Below are positions 44,401 to 56,780 of a stretch of DNA of 64,000 nt, one piece after another (position 1 is the first letter of the stretch; every line of letters starts with the position of its first letter). A program made the translations under genes and the position numbers. The stretch is taken from NCBI GenBank assembly GCA_014905825.1, contig JACGCN010000037.1, positions 1 through 64,000 on the forward strand, in the 5' to 3' direction. A model generated the notes under the pieces. That model worked only from the letters and a program-made list of their open reading frames with translations. It did no database searches and was not told the DNA's origin. The stretch is from Lyophyllum atratum. Taxonomy: Eukaryota; Basidiomycota; Agaricomycetes; Agaricales; Lyophyllaceae.

Positions 44401-45390
44401 GGCGAGATTAGGATCATTTGCGGGTGCGCTGGGAAAGTAGCGTCGGCGGATATATTCTGCTGATCCTTCGTCAGGTTCTGGATGAGTGTCAGGAGGTGGA
44501 GGAGAGGGTTCCTGTGGAACTAGTTTGCCAGAGAATTGACCAAGCGACACGGCGGAACCATCATCAAGAGGAGGTGGTAAGGCGAGCGCTTTCCGCCGGG
44601 GCGATGGCGGGGCAGACTCGTAGACGTGAACGTCCTCTGGCGCGAGTTCTGCAAAGCGGAGCGTACGGTCAGCACGGCTTGGTGGGCGTGTTCTGCTGGA
44701 CAATGCAGGAGGAGGGGATAACTCTAGAAGTGTAATCCTTCAGAAATGATGACGAAATGCTTTTCAGAGAGGGATATCAATGCCACGACTCACGTCGATG
44801 GGTGTCATGGGCGGCCAACTCCCTTTCAAATCTCTCCCGGGGTGTGATTGGAACTAGTTAAGGAAAGCATGTTAGAGAAAGTGTAACAAATATAAAGAGA
44901 TTACGGTCCGACCTTCATCAAGAGGAGGAGAAGTAGTCGGGATTTGAGTGCTCTGTGGTTTCGTTGGGCTTTGCACTTCCTTTGGAACCTTTGCCTGCTT
45001 TTCTCTCGCTTGTTTCGCCCTCTTCAAAAGATCCCCCACTCCAGAACCAAATCGCTGGATAATCTCTTGCCTCTCTTGATCCCTCTCTTCCTCTGTCATT
45101 TGTGCAACCCGCTGTTCATTTTCATGGCTCATCTGAGTGCGCCAATCATCGGGATCGAGGGATTTTTTCGGCGCCTGAAGTTTCTCACTAGGAGCTATGG
45201 TAGGCACATCATGAAGCCTGGAAGGCCCTGCTTTCCGTGAGCCTTCTCTGTTTCGCGCAAACGCGCTCTTCGACCGGTGTTCGACGGCTGGGAAGCCAGT
45301 CCTGGCTGGAGTGAAAGATTTGGGAGCAGATTGGGCCGTCGGATTTCGCTCGAACACTGAGCCTACAAGGGCTGGTGAATTGTGTGACAT
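41446..45390 (-). CDS. RPAP1: RNA polymerase II-associated protein 1 (RPAP1/Rba50)
   Basis: Assembly and nuclear-import factor for RNA polymerase II. Two small introns split the N-terminus from one long exon of 1085 codons. The N-terminal part has LVGSVFERNP, then the RPAP1_N helix (DDWRTQMSHENEQRVAQMTE, EERDQERQEIIQRFGSGVGD). The join reads VPITPRERFERELAAHDTHR and ELSPPALSSRTRPPSRADRT. The RPAP1_C motif is clear: SSSLRFDLSGKPISL, THLGLHHHAEGAHAGYTLDD and IFLLSRSTVPAQRATMLGVLAR. The rest is alpha-helical repeat-like sequence to the stop at 41446. Codon 45390 is the first ATG in frame; the frame stays open further upstream, so a small extra 5' exon is possible. Confidence 0.92.
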
Positions 45391-46046
45391 AAGGCTGTCG
45401 TGGGCGTCAAGAATGAAAGCTGGACGACCATCTCCCGCCACACTGCTTTCAGGAGTCGTTGCCAGAAAATTCTGGGTTATGTAATTATTGCTAAACGTGA
45501 CGCTATGCTAATACGCGACGCGACTTGTTTTTCAACAATCATGACCATCCAAGTTCTTCGAGTAACTGCTTGAAGTTCCGAACCTACGACCAACTACACC
45601 AAGTGTACCTATCTTACCCCGTGAAGACTCGATGATACCGCCGTTCTGTAACAAGCCTATCGAAATATCAATGATGCTCTAGACAATTCTTCTGCCCTGT
45701 GGCGCGCACATGTGATCATCAAGCAACGGGTTCACGTTGATGTCAGATACCTTGCCACCACCCAAGCGTTCCTTTAAGTCTCTAACCGCCGATGGGCGAA
45801 TCATCCCACGGGTTAATTCTCATGTTACTAGGCTTTGAGATTCGCGATTCTCCCATTGCGGGACCCCATCACCGGACGCTCCGCTGCCGTTCGCAAGGAA
45901 CAAAGGGCCGACAGGATTTCCGTCCGGAAATAGGAGCACACCTCCATGGCGCTGCCATTGAGTTCAGGTGGTCGACTTGACACCGTACTTACTCCCACCT
46001 ACGAGACGTCTTAGACACAACCTTGCAACCGGTTCAGAGACATAGG
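45391..46046. other. Divergent intergenic region
   Basis: About 655 bp upstream of both RPAP1 and the P450 pseudogene. No gene visible. It may contain a first RPAP1 exon, since the RPAP1 frame runs open to about 45470 with a possible CAG acceptor there. Confidence 0.45.
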
Positions 46047-48202
46047 ATGTTCTCAGTGCTCTATATTTCTGGGACTACCTGTGTTTTCAGCCTTCTCTTC
46101 TTGTGGATTCACCGCCACAAATTAAAATCGCGGGGCCCACCCCTTCCACCAGGACCTCCAGCACTCCCACTCATTGGCCATCTGTTATCGATGCCCACGT
46201 CACGTCAAGAAATGGTCTTCTACGAGTGGGGGAAACTTTATGGTCTGTCTTTATCCCTTACAATATACCAATTAGCTTGAGTAGCTCAGCGATAAGCGCG
46301 TTGTTCATCCAGGCGATGTTATCCACCTTCACACTCTGGGAAGATCATTCATCGTCTTGAATAGCGTCAAGGCTGCCACCGAACTGCTGGAGAAGAGGAG
46401 CAGCAACTACAGTGGGAGACCCAAGTTTCGACTATTTGAATCGTATGGGGTATTTCAGCCTCATTCGTGCCGGAAACCACCTGACACACTTATCTTCGCA
46501 TAGGATGGGTTGGCAGCCCAGTTTAACTTTGTTAGACTACGGCAAACAGGTTCAATTGCACAGAAGGATGCTGCATCAATGCCTCAATCGCGAGGAGTGT
46601 GTCACCTATCAGCCCATTCAAGCGCAGCAAGCACGTCGCCTGGTGCGCAAGCTTGTTGCAAATCCAGAAGGCTTCAGGGAAACGGTTGAGCGGTAGGCTA
46701 TATCAAACCCTTCTATCAATGGCGGCTCGTTCTGAAGATGAACAGCTACGCGACAGGCAACATTATTCGGGTGGCCTACGGGCATCAAATCGACACGGAT
46801 GATGACTGGCACTATCAGATAGCACACGCCGCGACGTCAGCGCTGTTTGAAGCCGGCCCCCCAGGTGTGACTCCAATCGACATTTTCCCGTTTTGTTCGT
46901 ACTTCGCTCGTTTTGGGAGTATTCGGCGTCACTCATGCTTTCCCGCAATTGCAGTGAGGCGTTTTCCTTCGTGGTTCCCAGGTACATATTACGCGAACTA
47001 TGCGCGAGCTACAAGACATCTGGTTAGGACACTCCACGACGCTCCAGTACGCAAAATCCAAGAGCAGAGGGTATGTACATACACCCCCATCGCACATGTA
47101 CTACATGAGTGATTATCGGGACAGAAAACGGGAACTGCGGAGTCGTCTTTCGTACTAGCGCAGTTAGAGACGATGGAACGCGAGGGAAGCGAGAGTCGTG
47201 TCACAATCGAAGACATCCAGGGTGGCGCAGCCATCTTCCACGCGGCTGGGACAGACTCGGTGAATGTCTTTCCTCGAGCCCTCGTTGATGTTCCCGCCGC
47301 TCATATTGGACTAAGACCTGGGTGACTTTGTCGATATTCTTGCTAGCGATGGTTCTCCATCCAGGATGTCAGAGAAGGGCTCAAGAGGAACTTGATGCTG
47401 TTCTCGGCACTGGACGCCTGCCAGAATTCAGAGATCGGGGTTCTCTACCCTACGTAGAAAGTGTGTGGCAAGAGACGCTGAGGTACGTTCGTCATGGTGC
47501 CTATAGGGTTCCGCTAAATATCACGGTCACATCGTTTCCAGATGGCACCAGTCTGCGCCGTTAGGTTTGTCCTCGCCATGTGTGGGTTCTGCAATCGCGG
47601 CCTCACTAGTCCATGCCAGGGTTACCCCATTTGTCATCGGAGGACGACGTTTACAACGGAATGTTCATACCGAAGGGTTCACTTGTCTTCGCTAATATGC
47701 GGTGAGGACTCTGCCCGTTACTGCACGAGGTAGCTGTTCAATGAACAATCACCCAGCGCAATGACTCTGGACGAAAATATCTATCACAGGCCCACCGAGT
47801 TCCTACCTGAACGATTTCTTCCAGCACCAGCTGGAAATGCTCAACCTTTGCCTCCGGTGTTTGGCTGGGGACGACGGTGTGTACTCTTCTTGTGTAGATT
47901 GTTTCGAGGATTGAACCCGCTCCTGCAGCAAATGTCCTGGCCGCCATTTTAGTGACGGCAGTCTCTGGATCGCCATCGCAACCATTCTTGCAACGCTTAC
48001 AATCTCCAAGGCTACTGATGAGGATGGGGAAGAGATCACACCTGAAGTCAAATTTAAATCGGCCCTCCTAAAGTGTGTTCCAGTATGTTTCGGATGAATA
48101 ACTCTTGACATTCCCGTTTCTAGTCTGCCTCATCCTTTTAGGTGCAACTTCCAGCCTCGCAGCAATATGGCGTTCAACTGGTCAGCGAACGAAGATGACT
48201 AG
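46047..48202 (+). pseudogene. Cytochrome P450, degraded
   Basis: A microsomal P450 of the basidiomycete group often auto-named O-methylsterigmatocystin oxidoreductase. It opens with a membrane anchor (MFSVLYISGTTCVFSLLFLW) and hinge GPPLPPGPPALPLIGHLL. Later parts, in order but in different frames, are FIVLNSVKAATELLEKRS, LTLLDYGKQVQLHRRMLHQC, IIRVAYGHQI, WFPGTYYANYARATR, TLSIFLLAMVLHPGCQRRAQ, GTGRLPEFRDRGSLPYVESV, ENIYHRPTEFLPERF, the heme-loop start FGWGRR, and LWIAIATILATLTISKATDE. The ending LPHPFRCNFQPRSNMAF runs to a stop at 48202. The Cys of the heme loop is not readable in frame after FGWGRR, and the helix-I region around 47240-47320 is disrupted. Several indels cannot be explained by introns. 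Confidence 0.8.
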
Positions 48203-48331
48203 GTTGGCAATGCACTCATATTCTTATTTGTAATGATACCAGTTATTTTCTTGGAAGAACAACTAGTTATTGTGGTAGCGGGAAAAATATAATCCTGCTT
48301 ACATTTATGCTGTGCCCGTTCCGGTAGCTCT

Positions 48332-49039
48332 TTATAATTTACTTATGATGTCATCGCAGAGCTGCTTGAGTTCGTCCTTATCCATTGGCTTTGTAGGCCA
48401 TCCGATGACAAGACCTTCCTCCTTGGACGGCTTGGGAATGATGTGGATGTGGACATGGTCAACCACCTGTACCAATATTTAGCACTAGGAATAAGCTTCC
48501 AATAAGCTATTCTGGATTACCTGATGAGCGATCCGACCATTGTTTTGAAGGACGTTATAGTTCTCAAGGCCCTGAGCGGCCGCAATCTTCTTGGCGAGGG
48601 GCAACGCTTCTGCTAGATATTCATCCGGAAGTTGATGCATCTTCTCGGCATGGTCTAGAGACGAAACCCGTTATATGTGATCACTTAAATACGATGATGA
48701 CCATACATTTCGGGATGATGAGCGCATGACCTTTCGCTAAAGGTCCGATGTCGAGGAAAGCGAACCTGCGGTACGTGTAGCATAGAGTTCAAAGGTTATT
48801 CAGTCCATCACGTCTTGAACTCACGAAAGATCTGTCTCAAGAAGCTTGAAACTCGGTATCTCTCCTGATAGCCACGATGCCCGCATGCAAGCGAATTCGT
48901 CACAAATTTGGATTTACTGCAGCAGGCAAATGCGGTACCTTTGATGATCTTGCAGAATAGACAGTTAGCAATAGATCTAACGTCAAGACGATAAGTCAAA
49001 GGGTATATGACTGGAGATTGCTGCATACTTCGCGGCCAT
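48332..49039 (-). CDS. HNT1: HIT-family nucleotide hydrolase (HINT/Hnt1 type)
   Basis: Histidine-triad enzyme that hydrolyses adenosine phosphoramidates, cytosolic or nuclear. The best start is 49039: an 11-base first exon (MAAK) spliced to SIANCLFCKIIKG, which gives the usual short HINT N-terminus; an unspliced alternative from 49026 also reads into the same frame. It continues EIPSFKLLETDLS, FAFLDIGPLAKGHALIIPKY, HQLPDEYLAEALPLAKKIAA, NYNVLQNNGRIAHQVV and the catalytic triad HVHIHIIPKPS, then LVIGWPTKPMDKDELKQL to the stop at 48332. Length and order match yeast Hnt1. It shares a 126-bp divergent promoter with the oxygenase gene at 49166. Confidence 0.9.
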
Positions 49040-49165
49040 GACGATTGAGACAGTTGATGTTTGGGTTGAAGCGCTCTCATTGACAAATGCAACAGGCTGG
49101 TAATTCCGGCAACTAAAACAATCCCCGACGCGTTGATCAGTACCACCACGAGCTCAGCCTAGCAA
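49040..49165. promoter_or_regulatory. 126-bp bidirectional promoter (HNT1 / oxygenase)
   Basis: Two start codons face away from each other across only 126 bp, so both promoters must overlap here. No clear core element seen. Confidence 0.5.
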
Positions 49166-50718
49166 TGTCCACTTTAATGGGAAGAGTAGAGAATGCAGAT
49201 TCGGCATTCCAGGATATTCCTGTCATGTATGTAAACTGAACGCCTTCCACGTTGGACAGCAATCCAATTTCATCTAGCGACCTAGCAAACATTTCGAGCA
49301 GCGACGCCAGTGTTCAGAAGGCATTGGCTGGTGAAATCAGAGATGCATGTATCAATGTCGGCTTCTTCTATGGTGTGTGGACAAGGGTTGCGCTGGTGCG
49401 ATCATAGTCTGAGCGTGCATGCGCGAAACAAGTCAAGAATCACGGTATCTCAGACGACATCGTACAAGCAACACTGGACATGGCCAAAGAATTCTTTTCC
49501 CAATCGATCGACTCAAAGATGGCGGTGAGTCTCTTCTTTGTGGTCGCTGGCCGGGCCCTGAGCCTCAACACTCTAGATCGAAAACCGAAAGACCCCTAAT
49601 TTCAAAGGTTATTCTCCGCTATTAAGCGGAAACAATAACGCAGATGGTGCTGGAGACATGCAAGAGGGTTTTGAATTTGGCTGGGAAGCGCTCGATTCAA
49701 CTCAACGCATTGATCAAGGCGAGGATGGGGTCATGGCTGGCGCGAACGTTTGGCCTGCGGATCTCCCTGGATTTCGCGAGAAGGTGTTGCAATACTAGTA
49801 TGCCATCTCCTTACTAACCAAAAGACTCGTGTTACGACTGATGGAGTGTAGTCATGCTGTAGTGCAACTTGGGATAGCTCTGTTTCCTCTCTTCGCTATG
49901 GCCCTCGATCTACCGGCAACATTTTTTGAGGATAAGGTGTGGTATATTGCTTTCACCCAGGCTCAAAGCATTTAGATGTCGCTACTTCAGACGCTTAACT
50001 CAGCAGCACTCATGAAACTCCTGCATTACCCACCACAAACAGGTCCCGCTGATGATCGTGTCATCGGTATAGGAGCTCACACGGAGTAGGTCTCGGCCTC
50101 ATCTTACCGCGTCTCTCGTTAAATTCTACCTGCTTGCTTAGTTGGGAGGTATAGTCTCCGCTCTCTATCTAAAAGGTAATCTTTTTACCATCACCTCAGT
50201 GCTTCACCATTCTGTGGCAAGAACCCGGGATCCAAGCCCTCGAGGTACTGAACTCTGAGAAGCAGTGGATCAACGCGCCACCCATTCCAGGTACACTGGT
50301 AATCAAGTGAGTAAGTAGATGCCGACGCTCAAGTTTTGAGTAACACGTTGAACCAGCCTCGGGGATCAGTTTGCGCGTTGGACTAGTATGTGTTACGCTC
50401 CTCGTGTAAGCTACCTATCTCACCAGAGTACAGATGATATTTTCAAATCCACCATGCACCGTGTTCTAAATCGCAGTGGGGTCCGGCGGTATTCGATTCC
50501 TCTCTTCTTTGGCACGGACTACGATGTCAAGCTAGAGGTATGACTCCCGCTTTTGTTTCATGCATACTCACACCTATCGGGCTGTCTGCTTACAGCCCAT
50601 CCCAAGTTGTGTATCTCCAGAACGCCCGCCCCGATACGAGATCATAACGGCAGGAGAATATGTCAAATCGCGCTTACAAGCAACATACCACCATAGCCAT
50701 GAAGAAGATACCAAGTAA
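49166..50718 (+). CDS. 2-oxoglutarate/Fe(II) dioxygenase, isopenicillin-N-synthase-like
   Basis: Non-heme iron oxygenase of the DIOX_N plus 2OG-FeII_Oxy type. The start at 49166 gives MSTLMGRVENADSAFQDIPV. The N-terminal domain shows EIRDACINVGFFYVKNHGIS and TLDMAKEFFSQSIDSKMA. The core shows GFEFGWEAL, GIGAHTDWECFTILWQEPG (iron ligands His and Asp of HTD, spread over two introns), WINAPPIPGTLVINLGDQFA, STMHRVLNRSG (third His ligand) and RRYSIPLFFGTDYD (Arg-x-Ser for 2-oxoglutarate). It ends YEIITAGEYVKSRLQATYHH and a few charged residues. All cofactor residues are intact. Fungal relatives act in secondary metabolism or pyrimidine use; the substrate here cannot be told. A broken P450 lies nearby. 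Confidence 0.9.
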
Positions 50719-50772
50719 ACTCTTATCAAACAAGACAGATAGATACGCATTCCCCGTCCCTTGTCCTAGAGA

Positions 50773-52854
<2,082 letters not shown>

Positions 52855-53256
52855 TGAGTGAGTTCAGGTAAGGCAAACAGAGTCTTTTCGGATGGTTTGT
52901 GGGAACAAGGCGAGTGATCTAATCTAATCTTCATCTTATCTTTGATTTCGTTGCACAATCGACAATCAACGATCCGCAGCTGGACAACTAATTCGCTACT
53001 TTCGTCCTCCCGTGATCGTTCCTTCTCTTTCGGCACCTCGTAGGAAAACCGACTCATACTGACTCTATCCCAGATGTACTTGGGTCATACGATTGGAGGA
53101 CGATTGTTACCACCACATGGACGCACTCAATTCCCAGTTCTTTACAAGTTATTTTGGACGCCTTACCTCAGGATGTGCAGAGCATATAAATTAAAACAAG
53201 GCTGAAAAAGCAATGCCTCCAATTCAGCATTTCATTGTCTATCGAAGTCGTATCCG

Positions 53257-53685
53257 ATGCCTTCCCATGATGATTGCAACTCCAACGCCTCTACCATCTC
53301 CTTGCAGTCCAGTACAACTGTGACTTCGACCTCCCCACTCCGTGGCACCCCTAAGGCACCAATAAAAGATTACTCCGCGGCTTTCGCTACCCTGCAGTCG
53401 AGATATGGCACCGGCGGTCATGTTCCTACCCCTAAGGCTGAACAGTCTAAAGCCACACCACCCATCACCGCTACCCAGTCTGATAAAACCCTCATCTCCA
53501 CAACATCGTCGTCCTCTACCACGCCGAAGAACCCGTCAGCCGGTGATTCAGGCATAGATGTCAAGAAGAAGAGAGGCTTGATCGCGACATTGAAAGGTCA
53601 GTACTGCATCACATGTTTGGCCTTCATTCTATTTTATTGAGACCAAGTGTCATGAAGATAAATTAAAGTCCGGATGACGTCGTGA
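53257..53685 (+). CDS. Small serine/threonine-rich protein of unknown function
   Basis: Two exons: a long one from the ATG at 53257 to LIATLK, then a GT-AG intron (GTCAGT to TTAAAG, about 53597-53668) and a very short second exon adding VRMTS before the stop at 53685. About 118 residues, rich in Ser, Thr and Pro. The phrase APIKDYSAAFATLQSRYGTG followed by GHVPTP resembles a short motif (KDYxAAFxxLxxxYGxGG) that I recall in small Agaricomycete proteins. No signal peptide or membrane helix. It shares a divergent promoter of about 400 bp with PRMT3. Function unknown. Confidence 0.6.
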
Positions 53686-54348
53686 CTACTGCCCTGGACA
53701 CTTCCGAGATATGTGCCTGAGGGACGGTCATCTCACTTTAAATTTTGCTGGGGTTATGTACGATCTTGAATTGATTCTGCACCTCGATCGTTACGGACCT
53801 CCTCAGCAGTTTGTTGAACGCGAACGAACTTCCAGTAAAGCAAGATCAACAGACACCTAGACCATGGAGGAACTCACCTCTGCCCGCTGCCCTACGTTCT
53901 TGAACATGTCATCCAGTCAATCGATAGGACTTAGCAGCTAGTATACAGGTCCTGAACACCTGTCAATCTACACACCCACTAGTTCTCGGCCAATAAGGAA
54001 CTGCATTCTTTCTCCAGATAATCCTGTGGTGACCGCCACTAATCTTTCAATGGCGTCTCCGCAGCATGACGACCAAAGGGGTTGAGGCTCATGGTCGAAC
54101 AGAGTCCGCAATCAACTCCACCCTAGGCGAACCCTTCGTCCTACCATCTGAGTCAGCCTGCGCCCGCAGTGGCTGCGGTACCTTTGTGCCCTGACAAGCA
54201 TGTCTCCCAAAACATATCGGTCGTGTTTGGGTCAATGAGCCATATTTAAGGCGACAACTCAGAGCAGCACAGCAACAGGTCATCGACCATCCCAGCCAGA
54301 GGCACAGCAAATAAACACCTCCTGCTTTCCTTGCCAAATTTAGATAAC
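53686..54348. other. Intergenic, no gene supported
   Basis: About 660 bp with no convincing frame. It holds the presumed promoter of the small gene at 54349. Confidence 0.5.
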
Positions 54349-54647
54349 ATGTCAAGCAAAGACGCATCTACCATATCTCTCATCTCCACCATCACTACCT
54401 CGTCGAGCTGGTCAGCAACGACAAAAGCATCGGCTGAGCAGCAGGCGCCACGAAAAATAAAATCTGTATGTCGCATCGCGCTTCTATTCTGGTGTCGACG
54501 CTAAATTGACACATATACGACGCGCAGAAAAATGGCGAGTCGGGCAAGTCAAAGGATCAAAACCCTATGAGCGCTTCCAAATTCGCGAAGCTAGCAGGGA
54601 GGCATGGTTGGGTGTCGCCGACGGCGACGCGACCATCGTTCGGATGA
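54349..54647 (+). CDS. 78-residue protein of unknown function
   Basis: Two exons, 54349-54465 and 54528-54647, join in phase 0 through an intron starting GTATGT and ending CGCGCAG. The product starts MSSKDASTISLISTITTSSS, is Ser/Thr-rich, then basic (APRKIKSKNGESGKSKD), and ends KFAKLAGRHGWVSPTATRPS plus two residues. No known domain. The ATG, the clean splice and the ordered C-terminus support a real small gene. A decayed copy of its exon-1 end and intron start lies about 550 bp downstream. Confidence 0.5.
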
Positions 54648-55510
54648 ACCAGGGCTTCGAGTCGTGTATTTACTGTCATGTGTAAATGGGGTGAGTAGGG
54701 AGCATTCTACGATTGTCGCAGAAAAACTCTGACACGTTTTCGCTAGTCTTTCTTGTATCACCAGCTGACGCTATCCGCACAGGGATGGCGCGGAAACGAG
54801 ATATCTCATGTCCTGGGCTGTGGGCATCGTCTGGTTCGGCGCGACTCCTGTGGTGTGGGATTGACTTGAACTTGTGGACGAAACTTGGAGTCTGGGTATA
54901 GGGTGTAGGTAGAGATGTTCTCTCTCCGTCTTTGTAATTGAACTATCACCAAGATGTATATAAGAATTAGGAAGTCATCTCAGGGTCAGCCGGCGCGACA
55001 GAAAATAAAATTGGTATGTCGGGTCGCGCTTACTTGTACTGACGCCATCTTCAGTAGCCCGCAGATGCTGCACGGGGAGGATGAACCACCTGTATTTGAA
55101 CGGAGGTATCTCCGTCTGTCGATGTTGGGGTTTGGGCCTGCGTAGATGGTCGCTGATCCTGCCGATGGGTTTGAACACATGTCAGGACGTCTGGGTGTAG
55201 GGCTAATGGGTCGCTCCGATATCCTTCTTCTTCGTAACAAACGCGTATCACCTTCATCGAAGACAACTATATAGGACCGCCCCGAAGGAATGTATGAACC
55301 GGGAGTAGTGAGTTCCGTGTTGAAGTTATGCACTCACAATATGAGCCTCCTGCTCAGTCAGACGTGGGGTTACCAAGACGGTGTACGTACCTCAGAGGAC
55401 CTTGAAGAGCCGGCCTCCCAGGCAGGGGTGTTGGCTTGCCCATCCCCTATCAGTGCCATCTGACACGCGTCAAGATATTGTGCAAAGTTCTGTTCTCCTG
55501 ATAGACTATG
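54648..55510. other. Intergenic with one decayed duplicate
   Basis: About 860 bp. Apart from the partial gene copy listed at 54955, no coding region or RNA gene is supported. Confidence 0.45.
54955..55080 (+). pseudogene. Decayed partial copy of the 78-residue gene
   Basis: At 54993-55045 the sequence GCGCGACAGAAAATAAAATTG, followed by GTATGTCGGGTCGCGCTTAC, parallels GCGCCACGAAAAATAAAATC and GTATGTCGCATCGCGCTTCT at 54450-54486. It spans the end of exon 1 and the start of the intron. The encoded QPARQKIK matches QAPRKIK. No open frame continues past the expected acceptor, so this looks like a broken duplicate. Confidence 0.4.
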
Positions 55511-56519
55511 TTACATGAAATCATCCTCCAGTTCTCTTCCGGTCTTTCGAGGTGCAGAGTCCTCGTCTTCTTCGGCGTTGAACAACGTGTCATATGATCG
55601 TGCTGCTTTCTCGGCTTCCCTTTGGCGTGCCAACTCCAGGTCGGCTTTTTTCTATGAGAGTTTGGAATTGAGAGTGATGATATTTTAAACTTGGCCAACG
55701 TACCTTCTCGGCTGCGGCAGCCCTGCGCACTGCAGACTCGGCCTTTATACGGTCCACCCTTTCCTGCTCGTGATCGACTACTTTTTCAACTTTGGTTTTG
55801 TTCAGGCGGTTGACGATGACGTTTTCGCGCTTGATGACATGCACTGCGTGTGAGAGAATATGTACAATGAACGCGATGGTAGATGATTAATATACTCACC
55901 TCGTTTAACCTATGCTATGATTGGCATCGTCGTAGTCGAAGTCATCGGAAGCTCTTTTACACACCTTTTTATCGTTATGGAAGGAAACCTGTCCCACAGC
56001 CATATCCCCCGTTTTCTATGACCTGTTTGAAGGCTCTCTTGCACGACGCAGAGAGTGCACCCACCTTCAGGTTGTCAGCCGGGGTAAATATGACCGTCAG
56101 GTTGTCCTTCTTGTTGCCTTATCCAGACCTCATGAGTGTACAGCCGGAATAAGTAAGATCACAGTAATACCTTCAATAGAATTCGCCTTGACGAGTTGCG
56201 CGCAGTCCGCTAGTAGGGCCTCTGGAACAGTGTCCCAAGTCATGTTATCGGGCATCCGTATGTAGACATGGGCAGAGGATAGTTTGTCGACGTGGAACCA
56301 GACGTCTTGCGGCCATGCATATCTTATTAGCTCTTCATCTAAAAGTATTGATCTTGTGGGCGTATTCACTCAATATCGATGGTGCCACTAACTTTCTACC
56401 TTGTCCCGACCCATATAGATTATTGCAGACGGCTCGACGACTGGTAGAAGAAAATCTTAAGAGTCAATTTGGGGATATATTCGATGCGAAGTACCATTGG
56501 ATGTGAAGAAGAGGACCAT
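55511..56519 (-). CDS. JLP2: CCDC25/Jlp2 homologue (NFACT-R domain)
   Basis: Member of the CCDC25 family, which carries the NFACT-R (DUF814) fold shared with ribosome-quality-control factors. The start at 56519 gives MVLFFTSN, then [20 protein letters not shown] across two small introns. Next are [70 protein letters not shown] and [17 protein letters not shown], aligning phrase by phrase with the human protein. The C-terminal third is a charged helix ([20 protein letters not shown]) ending ELEDDFM, as expected for a coiled coil. Introns are short and in frame. In animals CCDC25 has been described as a DNA-sensing receptor; the fungal role is unknown. Confidence 0.92.
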
Positions 56520-56780
56520 CTCGAGCGCACTGAGGGTTGATAGGAAGTGAGCCAGTCAATTTCGGAAATCTGAAGCTGATCTGAGCGTGGGAATTTTCAA
56601 TCGTACATAAGCAACCGAACATCTTCTCAAGAACGACGTCTGAAGGTTCTCTGCATCTCTCTGCTTATTCTCCCACCTGCTTGTCCACAGCTTTCCGTAT
56701 CTGCGATCCTAGTAGGTAAATCCCGACTCTCTGCAGTAGCAACCTCCTAAAAATTCGACAGACTAGTGAAACCTGCAAAG

